Positions 1 through 5,150 of a stretch of 5,484 nt of DNA are shown here, piece by piece; the stretch's first letter is position 1, and the number at the start of each line of letters is the position of its first letter. Made by a program: the position numbers and the translations under genes. The stretch is from assembly GCA_014384685.1 (NCBI GenBank), contig JACNFL010000168.1:1-5484 (forward strand). Reading direction: 5' to 3'. The stretch comes from Methanobacteriota archaeon (GTDB taxonomy: Archaea > Thermoplasmatota > Poseidoniia > Poseidoniales > Thalassarchaeaceae). The notes beneath the pieces are model-generated. The model saw only the letters and a list, made by a program, of their open reading frames with translations, was not told where the DNA came from and searched no databases.

Positions 1-569
1 TTCATCTGGTTGATGTTACCACAAAATGCCACCTTTGAATGATTCAAAGAGGCATCTAGACCCCATAGATATCCACTATATGTCCCAGTTAGGCCATCGC
101 TCCATTGACCTGAGCGCATCTCTGTAGATGTATGGGGTGTGGAAGAACCATTGTCAACAACATGGTATGAATACCAATTTGTTCCAGAATCTGCTACTAA
201 CACCCATTCATCAGAAAGCCAAACAACATCAACTATCGCGGCAGAATGATGAATCCATAGTAAAACGCGGCCATCTGAAATATTCCAAACAAAGAGTCTG
301 TTATCTGAAATCTCAACTCCCGCTATCTTAGTGGCATCTGGACTGAAATCCAAGTCCCAAAGTGGACCCTTTGGGTCTGGTTGCCAAGTATTAGCAGACC
401 AACCTGATTGGATGGGTGGGGCGTCATTTATCTGCCATTGGCTGGCCACTGATTGTGCCATAGGCTGTTTATCATCTAATGCTGAATTTGTTGTGATTTC
501 AGAAGTGAAAAACATTTGCTGTGAAGAGACGATTAAAACCATCACAAGTAGCAGCGACTTGGACTTCAT
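1..569 (-). CDS. Secreted WD40-like beta-propeller protein, N-terminal part (runs off the left edge)
   Basis: Reading the minus strand from the ATG at 569–567 gives 189 open codons to the edge with no stop, so this is the 5' part of a longer gene. The first ~22 residues look like a signal peptide: a lysine-containing start (MKSKS), then a hydrophobic run (LLLVMVLIV) and small or polar residues. A Ser/Thr/Gln-rich linker follows to about residue 65. Residues 69–127 resemble propeller blades: WDLDFSPDATKIA, then RLFVWNISDGRVLLW, then a second strand set around DVVWLSDEWVLVA. The order 'W-D-hydrophobic-x-FSPD' then 'L-x-VWN-x-x-DG' is typical of WD40/YVTN-type repeats. The product is probably exported and extracellular or cell-surface; its ligand cannot be told. 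It is divergent from ftsZ across a 162-base gap and is not part of the ribosomal operon. No clear SD precedes the ATG, so it may be leaderless. The frame is well supported, the function only at fold level. Confidence 0.8.
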   Translation of the reverse strand, partial: MKSKSLLLVMVLIVSSQQMFFTSEITTNSALDDKQPMAQSVASQWQINDAPPIQSGWSANTWQPDPKGPLWDLDFSPDATKIAGVEISDNRLFVWNISDGRVLLWIHHSAAIVDVVWLSDEWVLVADSGTNWYSYHVVDNGSSTPHTSTEMRSGQWSDGLTGTYSGYLWGLDASLNHSKVAFCGNINQM

Positions 570-615
570 CAAACCGGCAGATAAGCCCCTACACTTTGAC
601 CTTCGGGCCAAATGA

Positions 616-631
616 CCTCCCTTTAGGGAGG
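616..631. repeat. Perfect inverted repeat CCTCCC-TTTA-GGGAGG
   Basis: Six-base arms (616–621 and 626–631) flank TTTA; the T and A next to the arms can also pair, giving seven pairs and a two-base centre. It sits about 100 bases upstream of ftsZ and about 46 bases upstream of the divergent start. It could be a DNA operator for a dimeric regulator or an RNA hairpin in a leader. Its position between two divergent starts argues against a gene-end terminator. Confidence 0.5.
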
Positions 632-643
632 ACTTTCTACATT

Positions 644-658
644 TTCGGCAATTCCGAA
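644..658. repeat. Small inverted repeat TTCGG-CAATT-CCGAA
   Basis: Five-base arms (644–648 and 654–658) flank a five-base loop in the ftsZ upstream region. The right arm can instead pair with CCTTCGG at 600–606, so two alternative foldings are possible if the region is transcribed. Arms this short can arise by chance. Confidence 0.3.
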
Positions 659-731
659 GGGGTGCGCGAACCCACTTGAGCAGCCCCATAGCGAGCGTCA
701 AGGTTAAGGCGACTTTAGTGAGGCTAGGTTC

Positions 732-1868
732 ATGCGCCATTTAATTGACCGCGTGTTAGAACTACAAGAGGAAGAGGAATCCTTGACAGAAAACATTGAA
801 GAAAGTAAGGGTGAAACCAATCAAGGTGATGAAGAGCTAGTAGAATTATTAGCAAGTTTAGCACCAAGAATTCGAGTTTTTGGATGCGGAGGATGCGGTT
901 GTAACACCGTTCAACGCTTAGAAGATGAAGGCTTATTGGCTGGTGACCATATCTCAGGATTTGCTGTTAACACTGATGCCCAGCACCTATTGCGTTCTGA
1001 ACTTAACCAAAAAATTCTGATTGGCAGAACTGCCCGTGGCCGAGGTGCTGGCGGGGATCCTGAAAAAGGCGAGAAAGCTGCTTATGAATCTGAACGCACA
1101 CTTGTCAATATTGTTGATGATTGTGACCTTGCATTTGTTACCGCCGGACTTGGCGGTGGTACTGGAACTGGCTCGGCTCACGTAGTCGCACGGCTGGCAA
1201 AAGCCGCTGGAGCTCTAACCATTGCAGTGGTCACATACCCATTCGTTTCAGAAGGTACACTACGCCGACAAAATGCTGAATGGGGATTAGAGAGATTACG
1301 AGAAGTATGTGATACAGTTGTGGTACTCCCTAATGAAAAGTTGTTAGAAGTTGAAGGCGTCAAAGATTTGCCCATAGAAGCAGCCTTCCGAGTTGCTGAT
1401 GAATTGCTAATGCGATCAATTGCTGGTGTCACAGAAATGATTACCAAAGAAGGTCTCGTTAACCTTGACTTTGAAGATTTGAGAAGTGTGATGCTCAACG
1501 GCGGCGGAATGGCAATGATTGGACTAGGAGAAGCAACAGGAAACGAACGTGCTGTAGAGGCAACTGAAGAAGCCCTATCTTCACCACTTCTTGATATTGA
1601 CATCTCTGATGCCCGAGGTGCTCTAGTCAATGTAGTCGGCGGCCCATCACTAACCCTTGGAGAAGCGGAACGTTGCGCTCAAGAAATACGAGAGCGAATC
1701 AACCCCTATGCTAGAATTATTTGGGGAGCAACAGTTGACCAAAGTATGGGCAACGAGTTGCGCGTTTTGTTAGTTTTAACCGGAGTTAAAAGTCAGCAGA
1801 TTTTTGGCGCTACCGCACATCAACAAATGCGTACAATGCGCAACCGTAGTCTTGAATTCATCAATTGA
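732..1868 (+). CDS. ftsZ: Cell-division GTPase FtsZ, archaeal FtsZ1 type
   Basis: A tubulin-family GTPase that polymerises at mid-cell to form the division ring. The protein has 378 residues. Residues 1–45 are an acidic, Glu-rich N-terminal extension of the kind seen in archaeal FtsZ1. The Rossmann-like GTPase domain begins at about 47 with VFGCGGCGCNTV; NTDAQHL (80–86) follows, then the tubulin signature GGGTGTG (141–147). The T7 synergy loop NLDFEDL (244–250) has the N/D/D pattern (N244, D246, D249) needed to hydrolyse GTP on the next subunit, so the enzyme should be active. The LMRSIAGVTEMITKEGLVNLDF region and the late RIIWGATVD resemble haloarchaeal FtsZ1 more than FtsZ2. The tail ends soon after the core (FIN) with no obvious conserved C-terminal peptide. 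The start is fixed by an in-frame TAA at 705 and a weak SD (GTGAGG, 718–723). The position next to secE-spt5 is common in euryarchaea. Confidence 0.97.
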   Translation: MRHLIDRVLELQEEEESLTENIEESKGETNQGDEELVELLASLAPRIRVFGCGGCGCNTVQRLEDEGLLAGDHISGFAVNTDAQHLLRSELNQKILIGRTARGRGAGGDPEKGEKAAYESERTLVNIVDDCDLAFVTAGLGGGTGTGSAHVVARLAKAAGALTIAVVTYPFVSEGTLRRQNAEWGLERLREVCDTVVVLPNEKLLEVEGVKDLPIEAAFRVADELLMRSIAGVTEMITKEGLVNLDFEDLRSVMLNGGGMAMIGLGEATGNERAVEATEEALSSPLLDIDISDARGALVNVVGGPSLTLGEAERCAQEIRERINPYARIIWGATVDQSMGNELRVLLVLTGVKSQQIFGATAHQQMRTMRNRSLEFIN

Positions 1869-1903
1869 ATGGACCCGTTGATGTTAAAGAGGACCCCCCT
1901 GTC

Positions 1904-1929
1904 GGCATGAACCCTAAAGGGGTTCAGCC
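1904..1929 (+). promoter_or_regulatory. Bulged hairpin directly against the secE start codon
   Basis: Arms GGC (1904–1906) and TGAACCC (1908–1914) pair perfectly with GGGTTCA (1920–1926) and GCC (1927–1929). A single unpaired A (1907) is bulged, and the loop is TAAAG (1915–1919). The ten-pair stem ends on the base before the secE ATG and buries the only SD-like run (GGGG, 1919–1922). This is a candidate translational switch, an RNA-processing site, or a structured end of the ftsZ message. There is no U-run after it, so a simple intrinsic terminator is less likely. The structure is seen directly; its function is inferred. Confidence 0.6.
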
Positions 1930-2193
1930 ATGGCTAGTGAAGACTCTACAAGTAAGTCCTTTGAGGACCGAGTTCAAGCTCGACAAGACCAATTTGAGAC
2001 ATGGGTTCGCAGTTTTGGTCGCGGTTCATGGGCTCGAATTATTCGTATGGCTCGCAAACCTAGTAAGATGGAATTTAGACAAACTATCTGGGTTTGTGGA
2101 ATTGGCATGTTTGTACTTGGGTTCATCGGCTTTGTTATGTTGTGGTTAATGGATACTGAATTACCCAAATTCTTCCGATGGTTAATCGGTTGA
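1930..2193 (+). CDS. secE: Preprotein translocase subunit SecE (Sec61 gamma)
   Basis: The small membrane subunit that clamps the SecY channel in the plasma membrane and is essential for protein export. The protein has 87 residues. A polar, charged cytoplasmic N-terminus (1–45) includes the amphipathic, basic stretch RIIRMARKPSKMEF (about 36–49). One transmembrane helix follows (about 53–74, WVCGIGMFVLGFIGFVMLWLM) and a short outside tail. 'R-x-A-x-KP-x-x-x-EF' just before the membrane helix is the recognisable SecE signature. Archaeal and eukaryotic SecE/Sec61 gamma usually have ~55–70 residues with a single span; the extra length here is a ~25-residue charged N-terminal lead. The start is the first ATG of this frame in the gap after ftsZ and is abutted by a hairpin that covers its SD. 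Placement between ftsZ and spt5 supports the call. Confidence 0.93.
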   Translation: MASEDSTSKSFEDRVQARQDQFETWVRSFGRGSWARIIRMARKPSKMEFRQTIWVCGIGMFVLGFIGFVMLWLMDTELPKFFRWLIG

Positions 2194-2208
2194 TCAAAAT
2201 TTAGAAAT

Positions 2209-2214
2209 GGAGGT
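2209..2214 (+). promoter_or_regulatory. Strong Shine-Dalgarno of spt5 (GGAGGT)
   Basis: GGAGGT lies six bases before the ATG at 2221. This sets the translation start of the long form of Spt5 and so supports the N-terminal extra domain as truly translated and not an over-extended ORF. Confidence 0.8.
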
Positions 2215-2220
2215 TTCAAA

Positions 2221-3138
2221 ATGTCTGATGGATTCATAGTTTTTATTCGACACGAAGACAAGTTACTTTTGCTGAAGCGTGGCGAGGAAGTCACCGATTT
2301 CGCAAATTGTTGGGATGGAGTTTACGGGGTTGGAGACCACAATGATCTTGACCACGTGTTTATGAGAATTGAAGATTCCACTGGTATTCAATCATCCTCT
2401 CTAACCTTCGTTCGAATGGGAGATGCACGTGGAATTGAATTTGGTAACCGACTAAACGAGGTTACTCCGATTCTGTTTGTTAGTGATACCTCTGAAATTG
2501 AGCCACGGACCCTTTACGATGAAGCAATGTGGGTTGACCCTGGTTATCTCAATGTTTTGAGCCCTGATGAGATGGATAATTCAGACGACGATATCTCCGC
2601 TATTCAAAACCGGCCAACGGTTTCCCAACTTGGGGATATGTATGGAGATGTCTCAAGTTTCCTCTACATGCTCAAAACAACAATTGGACAAGAACAGAAA
2701 ATCGCCAATGAAATACATGCACGTATTTCTGGAACCGGCTCTCTAAGAGATGTTCAAGACGAAGTTTTCTCAGTCATTCATCCTCGACTCATGCGCGGAT
2801 ATATCTTTGTTGAAGCGAGTGCAAAGCACCACGTTGAGAAGTTGATTGGACGTGCAGGTGGTGTAACTACGCCAATGCGTGGTTGTTCCAAAGTTCTTCC
2901 AGGTGAAGCACCCTTAGGAGTTGTTTCCAATTATCTTGAACCGAAATCGGCAACTGCTGGAATAGAAGTTGGTAGTGTTGTTGAAATTAGAGTAGGTCAT
3001 TTCAAAGGAAATCGCGCCCGCGTAACTGGAGTTGAAGAAGGAAAAGAAGAGGTTACTGTAGAGTTATTCGAAGCAGCAGTTCCAATCCCTATCACAATGC
3101 GTGCTGACAACGTGCATGTAACGGAGCGTGTTGTCTGA
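2221..3138 (+). CDS. spt5: Transcription elongation factor Spt5 (NusG family) with an N-terminal Nudix-like domain
   Basis: Spt5 binds the RNA polymerase clamp with its NGN domain, raises processivity and can link RNA polymerase to ribosomes. Archaeal Spt5 is normally ~150 residues; this one has 305. The C-terminal half is classical. The NGN domain is about 146–240 (FLYMLKTTIGQEQKIA, then RGYIFVEA, then YLEPK). The KOW domain is about 250–303 (GSVVEIRVGHFKGNRARV, then EEVTVELFEAAVPIPITM). Residues ~3–111 are extra and read like a Nudix fold: a first strand, KLLLLKR, a Trp-Asp-Gly turn (W31), a helix ending in IEDSTGI, and a late DEAMWVDPGYL. The Nudix box (GX5EX7REUXEEXGU) is not conserved: the REUxEE positions read MRIEDS, so catalysis is probably lost. 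An acidic linker (about 112–144) joins the halves. A strong SD six bases before this ATG supports the long start. No alternative start with an SD was noticed before the NGN part. Confidence 0.93.
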   Translation: MSDGFIVFIRHEDKLLLLKRGEEVTDFANCWDGVYGVGDHNDLDHVFMRIEDSTGIQSSSLTFVRMGDARGIEFGNRLNEVTPILFVSDTSEIEPRTLYDEAMWVDPGYLNVLSPDEMDNSDDDISAIQNRPTVSQLGDMYGDVSSFLYMLKTTIGQEQKIANEIHARISGTGSLRDVQDEVFSVIHPRLMRGYIFVEASAKHHVEKLIGRAGGVTTPMRGCSKVLPGEAPLGVVSNYLEPKSATAGIEVGSVVEIRVGHFKGNRARVTGVEEGKEEVTVELFEAAVPIPITMRADNVHVTERVV

Positions 3139-3163
3139 GTACCCAATAGGGTTCTCGCGGCGG

Positions 3164-3170
3164 TTAAATA
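3164..3170 (+). promoter_or_regulatory. Possible internal promoter (TATA-like TTAAATA) before rpl11
   Basis: TTAAATA occurs in an otherwise GC-rich stretch of the 74-base gap between spt5 and rpl11. It lies 42 bases before the rpl11 ATG, which would allow a start ~25 bases downstream and a short leader containing the SD. The match to the archaeal TATA consensus is only fair and there is no clear BRE, so this is tentative. Confidence 0.3.
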
Positions 3171-3201
3171 GGGGAAGCAGGTCGGCCGAAACCCAAACAA
3201 T

Positions 3202-3208
3202 GAGGTGA
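3202..3208 (+). promoter_or_regulatory. Shine-Dalgarno of the short rpl11 (GAGGTGA), overlapping an in-frame stop
   Basis: GAGGTGA lies four bases before the ATG at 3213. The TGA at 3201–3203 is in the rpl11 frame, so translation cannot come through from upstream. The SD and the stop together fix the start of the truncated L11. Confidence 0.8.
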
Positions 3209-3212
3209 ATCA

Positions 3213-3518
3213 ATGTCAGATAACTGGACTGCAAGACGCATACGCACAGCAGTTATTGGTAAGGGCATCAAATTCAACGGCTCTTGGGAAGGAGAAACCG
3301 ATGTTGGTTCAGACCCATCAGTTCACAATATTACACTCGACCAAATCATCACTATCTCAAAAGAGAAGGCGCATGATTTGTCTGGTAAAGGTGTCAAGCA
3401 ACGCTCATTAGAAGTCATGGGAACATGTGTATCTATGCGTTGCCACATTGAAGGCATCGTGCCAAAGGATTTCATAAAGCAGGTGAAAGCAGGAGATCAT
3501 GACGACAAATTCAATTGA
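3213..3518 (+). CDS. rpl11: Ribosomal protein uL11 lacking its N-terminal domain
   Basis: L11 binds the GTPase-associated region of 23S rRNA (helices 43/44) at the base of the stalk. This product has only 101 residues; archaeal L11 is usually ~160. From about residue 36 it follows the archaeal C-terminal domain closely: VHNITLDQIITISKEKAHDL, then the signature VMGTCVSM (68–75), HIEGIVPKDF, and the terminal KAGDHDDKF. Residues 1–35 are atypical; RRIRTAVIGKGIK may be the remnant of the interdomain region. The whole N-terminal domain, with the proline-rich GPPLGP helix, is absent. It is not hidden in another frame: only 74 bases separate this gene from spt5, and an in-frame TGA (3201–3203) closes the frame upstream. 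The good SD and the position between spt5 and rpl1 argue for a functional gene rather than a decayed one. The rRNA-binding role is probably kept; the factor-contacting role is probably lost or supplied elsewhere. Confidence 0.88.
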   Translation: MSDNWTARRIRTAVIGKGIKFNGSWEGETDVGSDPSVHNITLDQIITISKEKAHDLSGKGVKQRSLEVMGTCVSMRCHIEGIVPKDFIKQVKAGDHDDKFN

Positions 3519-3527
3519 ACCACGGGT

Positions 3528-3556
3528 TGCGGTAGAGGGAAACCTCGCTGACCGCA
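3528..3556 (+). promoter_or_regulatory. Hairpin with GAAA tetraloop before rpl1; candidate L1 autoregulatory site
   Basis: The outer stem TGCGGT (3528–3533) pairs with ACCGCA (3551–3556). The inner stem GAGG (3535–3538) pairs with CCTC (3543–3546) and is closed by a GNRA-type loop GAAA (3539–3542). Between the stems is an asymmetric internal loop, one base (A3534) on the left and GCTG (3547–3550) on the right. The structure ends against the rpl1 SD (GGGGTGA, 3557–3563). Two helices around an asymmetric loop is the general shape of L1-binding sites in archaeal mRNA and 23S rRNA, and L1 represses its own operon in Methanococcus. The fold is visible; the L1 role is inference. Confidence 0.55.
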
Positions 3557-3569
3557 GGGGTGAGAAAAA

Positions 3570-4214
3570 ATGGAAGAACAAATTACCGAAGCAGTAAGAA
3601 AAGCGCTTGGAGAAGCGCCAGAAAGAAAGTTCGTTGAAAGCATTGAGATGGCGTTTACCATCAAAGATGTTGATTTGAAAAATCCTACAAACAGGATTGA
3701 AGAAAATGTCCGCCTCCCACATGGACGTGGAAAGAAAATCAGCATCGCGATGTTTGCTGAGGCGGAAATGGCGACCAAAGCAAAGGCTGCAGGAATTGTT
3801 GTCATCGACCCAAACAAAATTGAGGATTTAGGTGGAGACCGGCAAAAAGCACGAAAGTTGGCACGAAAGCACGACTTTTTCCTTTCAGAAGTTCCACATA
3901 TGGCAACAATAGGTAGATTCCTTGGTATCGTTCTAGGTCCTCGTGGTAAGATGCCTCGTCCTGTACCTCCTAATGTTGATCCTGGCATGATTGCTGAAGG
4001 ACTTAGTAACACTGCTATCATCCGCAGTCGAGATAAAATCACATTCCACACTATTGTAGGGGCAAGAAGCCAAACTGAAGTACACATCTCTGAAAACGCA
4101 TTTGAAATGTGGAAGCGAGTCACATCAAAGTTAGAACGTGGCGCAGACAATATTCGTTCACTCTACATCAAGACAAGCATGGGCCCTTCTATCAAAGTGG
4201 AGGTGCTGGTCTGA
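3570..4214 (+). CDS. rpl1: Ribosomal protein uL1
   Basis: L1 binds 23S rRNA helices 76–78 and forms the mobile L1 stalk that guides deacylated tRNA out of the E site; in archaea it also represses translation of its own operon. At 214 residues it has the normal archaeal length. The N-terminal helix (MEEQITEAVRKALGEA) and FVESIEMAFTIKDVDLKNP begin domain I. RLPHGRGKK (about 48–56) is the archaeal form of the conserved basic loop. Domain II includes GRFLGIVLGPRGKMPRPVPP (about 114–133), the family hallmark. The C-terminal part returns to domain I with IRSRDKITFHTIVGAR and ends SMGPSIKVEVLV. The gene is preceded by GGGGTGA six bases before the ATG and by a hairpin that may be its control site. 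Its stop overlaps the rpl10 start by one base, which suggests translational coupling. Confidence 0.97.
   Translation: MEEQITEAVRKALGEAPERKFVESIEMAFTIKDVDLKNPTNRIEENVRLPHGRGKKISIAMFAEAEMATKAKAAGIVVIDPNKIEDLGGDRQKARKLARKHDFFLSEVPHMATIGRFLGIVLGPRGKMPRPVPPNVDPGMIAEGLSNTAIIRSRDKITFHTIVGARSQTEVHISENAFEMWKRVTSKLERGADNIRSLYIKTSMGPSIKVEVLV
4199..4205 (+). promoter_or_regulatory. Shine-Dalgarno of rpl10 inside the rpl1 end (GGAGGTG)
   Basis: GGAGGTG lies eight bases before the ATG at 4214. This decides the rpl10 start: the frame stays open further upstream (to an ATG at 4109) inside rpl1, but the SD, the TGATG overlap and the match to family N-termini all point to 4214. Confidence 0.8.
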
Positions 4215-5134
4215 TGATTCCAAAAGTAATTAGTTGGAAGAAAGACCGAGTTGTAGAACTCACTGAAATCCTTCAACAAGATGGAGTTTTTGGAATTGTA
4301 GATACATCTGGTGTTCCAGCGACTGCAATGTTAGGTATGCGGGCAGAATTACGCTCCATGATGAGCCTAACTATGGCAAAGAAAACCCTGTTCCGTCTTG
4401 CATGGAAAAATGCTGGTCTTGATGAACAAGAGTTAGAGACGTTGATGGAAAACGCCGAACAGCCAGTTATTGTTCATTCATCATCCCTAAGTCCATTCCA
4501 GTTGTTTAACGAATTAGAAAAGACTCGAACTGGTCGCTCAGCAAAGGAAGGAGATATTGCTCCTGAGGATATTGTTGTAGAGGCTGGGGAAACTGATTTC
4601 GCCCCTGGACCAATTGTTGGAGAATTATCCGCAGTTGGTATCCCAGCGAAGATTGACAAAGGCAAAGTAATGATTCAGAAGACTGTTACTGTCGTTAATC
4701 AAGGCGATGAAATTCCTGGTGACCTAGGATTAATGTTAGACAAATTGGGAGTCAAGCCAATTGAAATTGGAATTATTCTCTGTGGCGCCGTTGAAGATGG
4801 CGTCCTCATGCCACCTAATGTCTTAGCAATTGACACTATGGCGCTTGTCGCACAAGCAGCGGCCAACGCCATCTCCCTTGCCGTAAACGCCGGCATCACC
4901 AACAGCGGAACAATTCCGCTATTCATCGCACAGGCAAACGCCCGTGCCCTTGCCCTCGCTGGGCAACTAGATTCCTCCGCTCTCGACGAAGAATTGTCGA
5001 GTATGCTCGGCGCCGCAACAACAGTTGCCGCCGCAGCTCCTGCTGAAGCCGCACCTGAAGAGGCAGCGGCTGAAGAAGAGCCTGAGGAGGAAGAAGAGGA
5101 CGCCTTTGACGGCCTCGGTGACCTATTTGGTTGA
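4214..5134 (+). CDS. rpl10: Ribosomal stalk protein uL10 (P0), with a shortened P1-binding spine
   Basis: L10 anchors the lateral stalk to 23S rRNA and carries P1 dimers. From the ATG at 4214 it has 306 residues; Pyrococcus and Methanocaldococcus forms have about 340. Residues 1–108 are the rRNA-binding domain (VISWKKDRVVELTEIL, then MAKKTLFRLAWKNAG). Residues about 109–183 are the archaeal/eukaryotic insertion domain, with the diagnostic GDIAPEDIVV and FAPGPIVGEL. The spine for P1 follows: helix one about 209–228 (LVAQAAANAISLAVNAGI), helix two about 233–252 (TIPLFIAQANARALALAGQL), then DEELSSMLG. Typical archaeal P0 has three such helices, so one appears to be missing. An Ala/Glu-rich hinge (270–295) leads to the canonical factor-binding end DAFDGLGDLFG. 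Codon choice turns markedly C-ending from about residue 216. The start is one base inside the rpl1 stop, with its own SD; rpl12 follows after 16 bases. Confidence 0.96.
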   Translation: MIPKVISWKKDRVVELTEILQQDGVFGIVDTSGVPATAMLGMRAELRSMMSLTMAKKTLFRLAWKNAGLDEQELETLMENAEQPVIVHSSSLSPFQLFNELEKTRTGRSAKEGDIAPEDIVVEAGETDFAPGPIVGELSAVGIPAKIDKGKVMIQKTVTVVNQGDEIPGDLGLMLDKLGVKPIEIGIILCGAVEDGVLMPPNVLAIDTMALVAQAAANAISLAVNAGITNSGTIPLFIAQANARALALAGQLDSSALDEELSSMLGAATTVAAAAPAEAAPEEAAAEEEPEEEEEDAFDGLGDLFG

Positions 5135-5150
5135 AAGGAAGTGAGAAAAA

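Larger units (their letters stand above)
570..731. other. Divergent intergenic region between the propeller gene and ftsZ
   Basis: This gap must hold the promoters of both divergent genes. I see no good TTTATATA-like box on either strand. It contains a perfect short palindrome (616–631) and a small hairpin (644–658). It also has a longer-range pair, CCTTCGG (600–606) with CCGAAGG (654–660), which could enclose the palindrome but would compete with the small hairpin. A TAA at 705–707 in the ftsZ frame shows that ftsZ does not extend upstream. No tRNA or small ORF was recognised here. Confidence 0.6.

Noticed and set aside
128..615. Two plus-strand open frames at the left end
   Set aside because: They oppose the minus-strand propeller gene, whose signal peptide and WD40-like pattern are much more protein-like.
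659..674. GGGT...ACCC stem (660–663 with 670–673) with a TTCGCG loop on the minus strand, resembling a tRNA T-arm
   Set aside because: The stem and loop do not fit T-arm geometry (5-pair stem, TTCNANN loop), and no acceptor, D or anticodon arms were found around it.
1178..1630. Open frame on the minus strand opposite ftsZ
   Set aside because: Ser/Thr/Ile-rich low-information product, antisense to the conserved FtsZ core; no motif or SD noted.
1865..2149. Plus-strand open frame overlapping secE in another frame
   Set aside because: It conflicts with the SecE frame, which has a recognisable signature and membrane span; the alternative has no family likeness.
3497..4150. Long open frame on the minus strand opposite rpl1
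   Set aside because: It lies antisense to a fully convincing L1 and has no recognisable family signature; it is a by-product of L1 codon use.
5020..5130. Ala/Glu-rich coding repeats in the rpl10 tail, similar to those in the rpl12 tail
   Set aside because: These are the normal acidic hinge and tail of archaeal P0 and P1, not a mobile or tandem repeat element.
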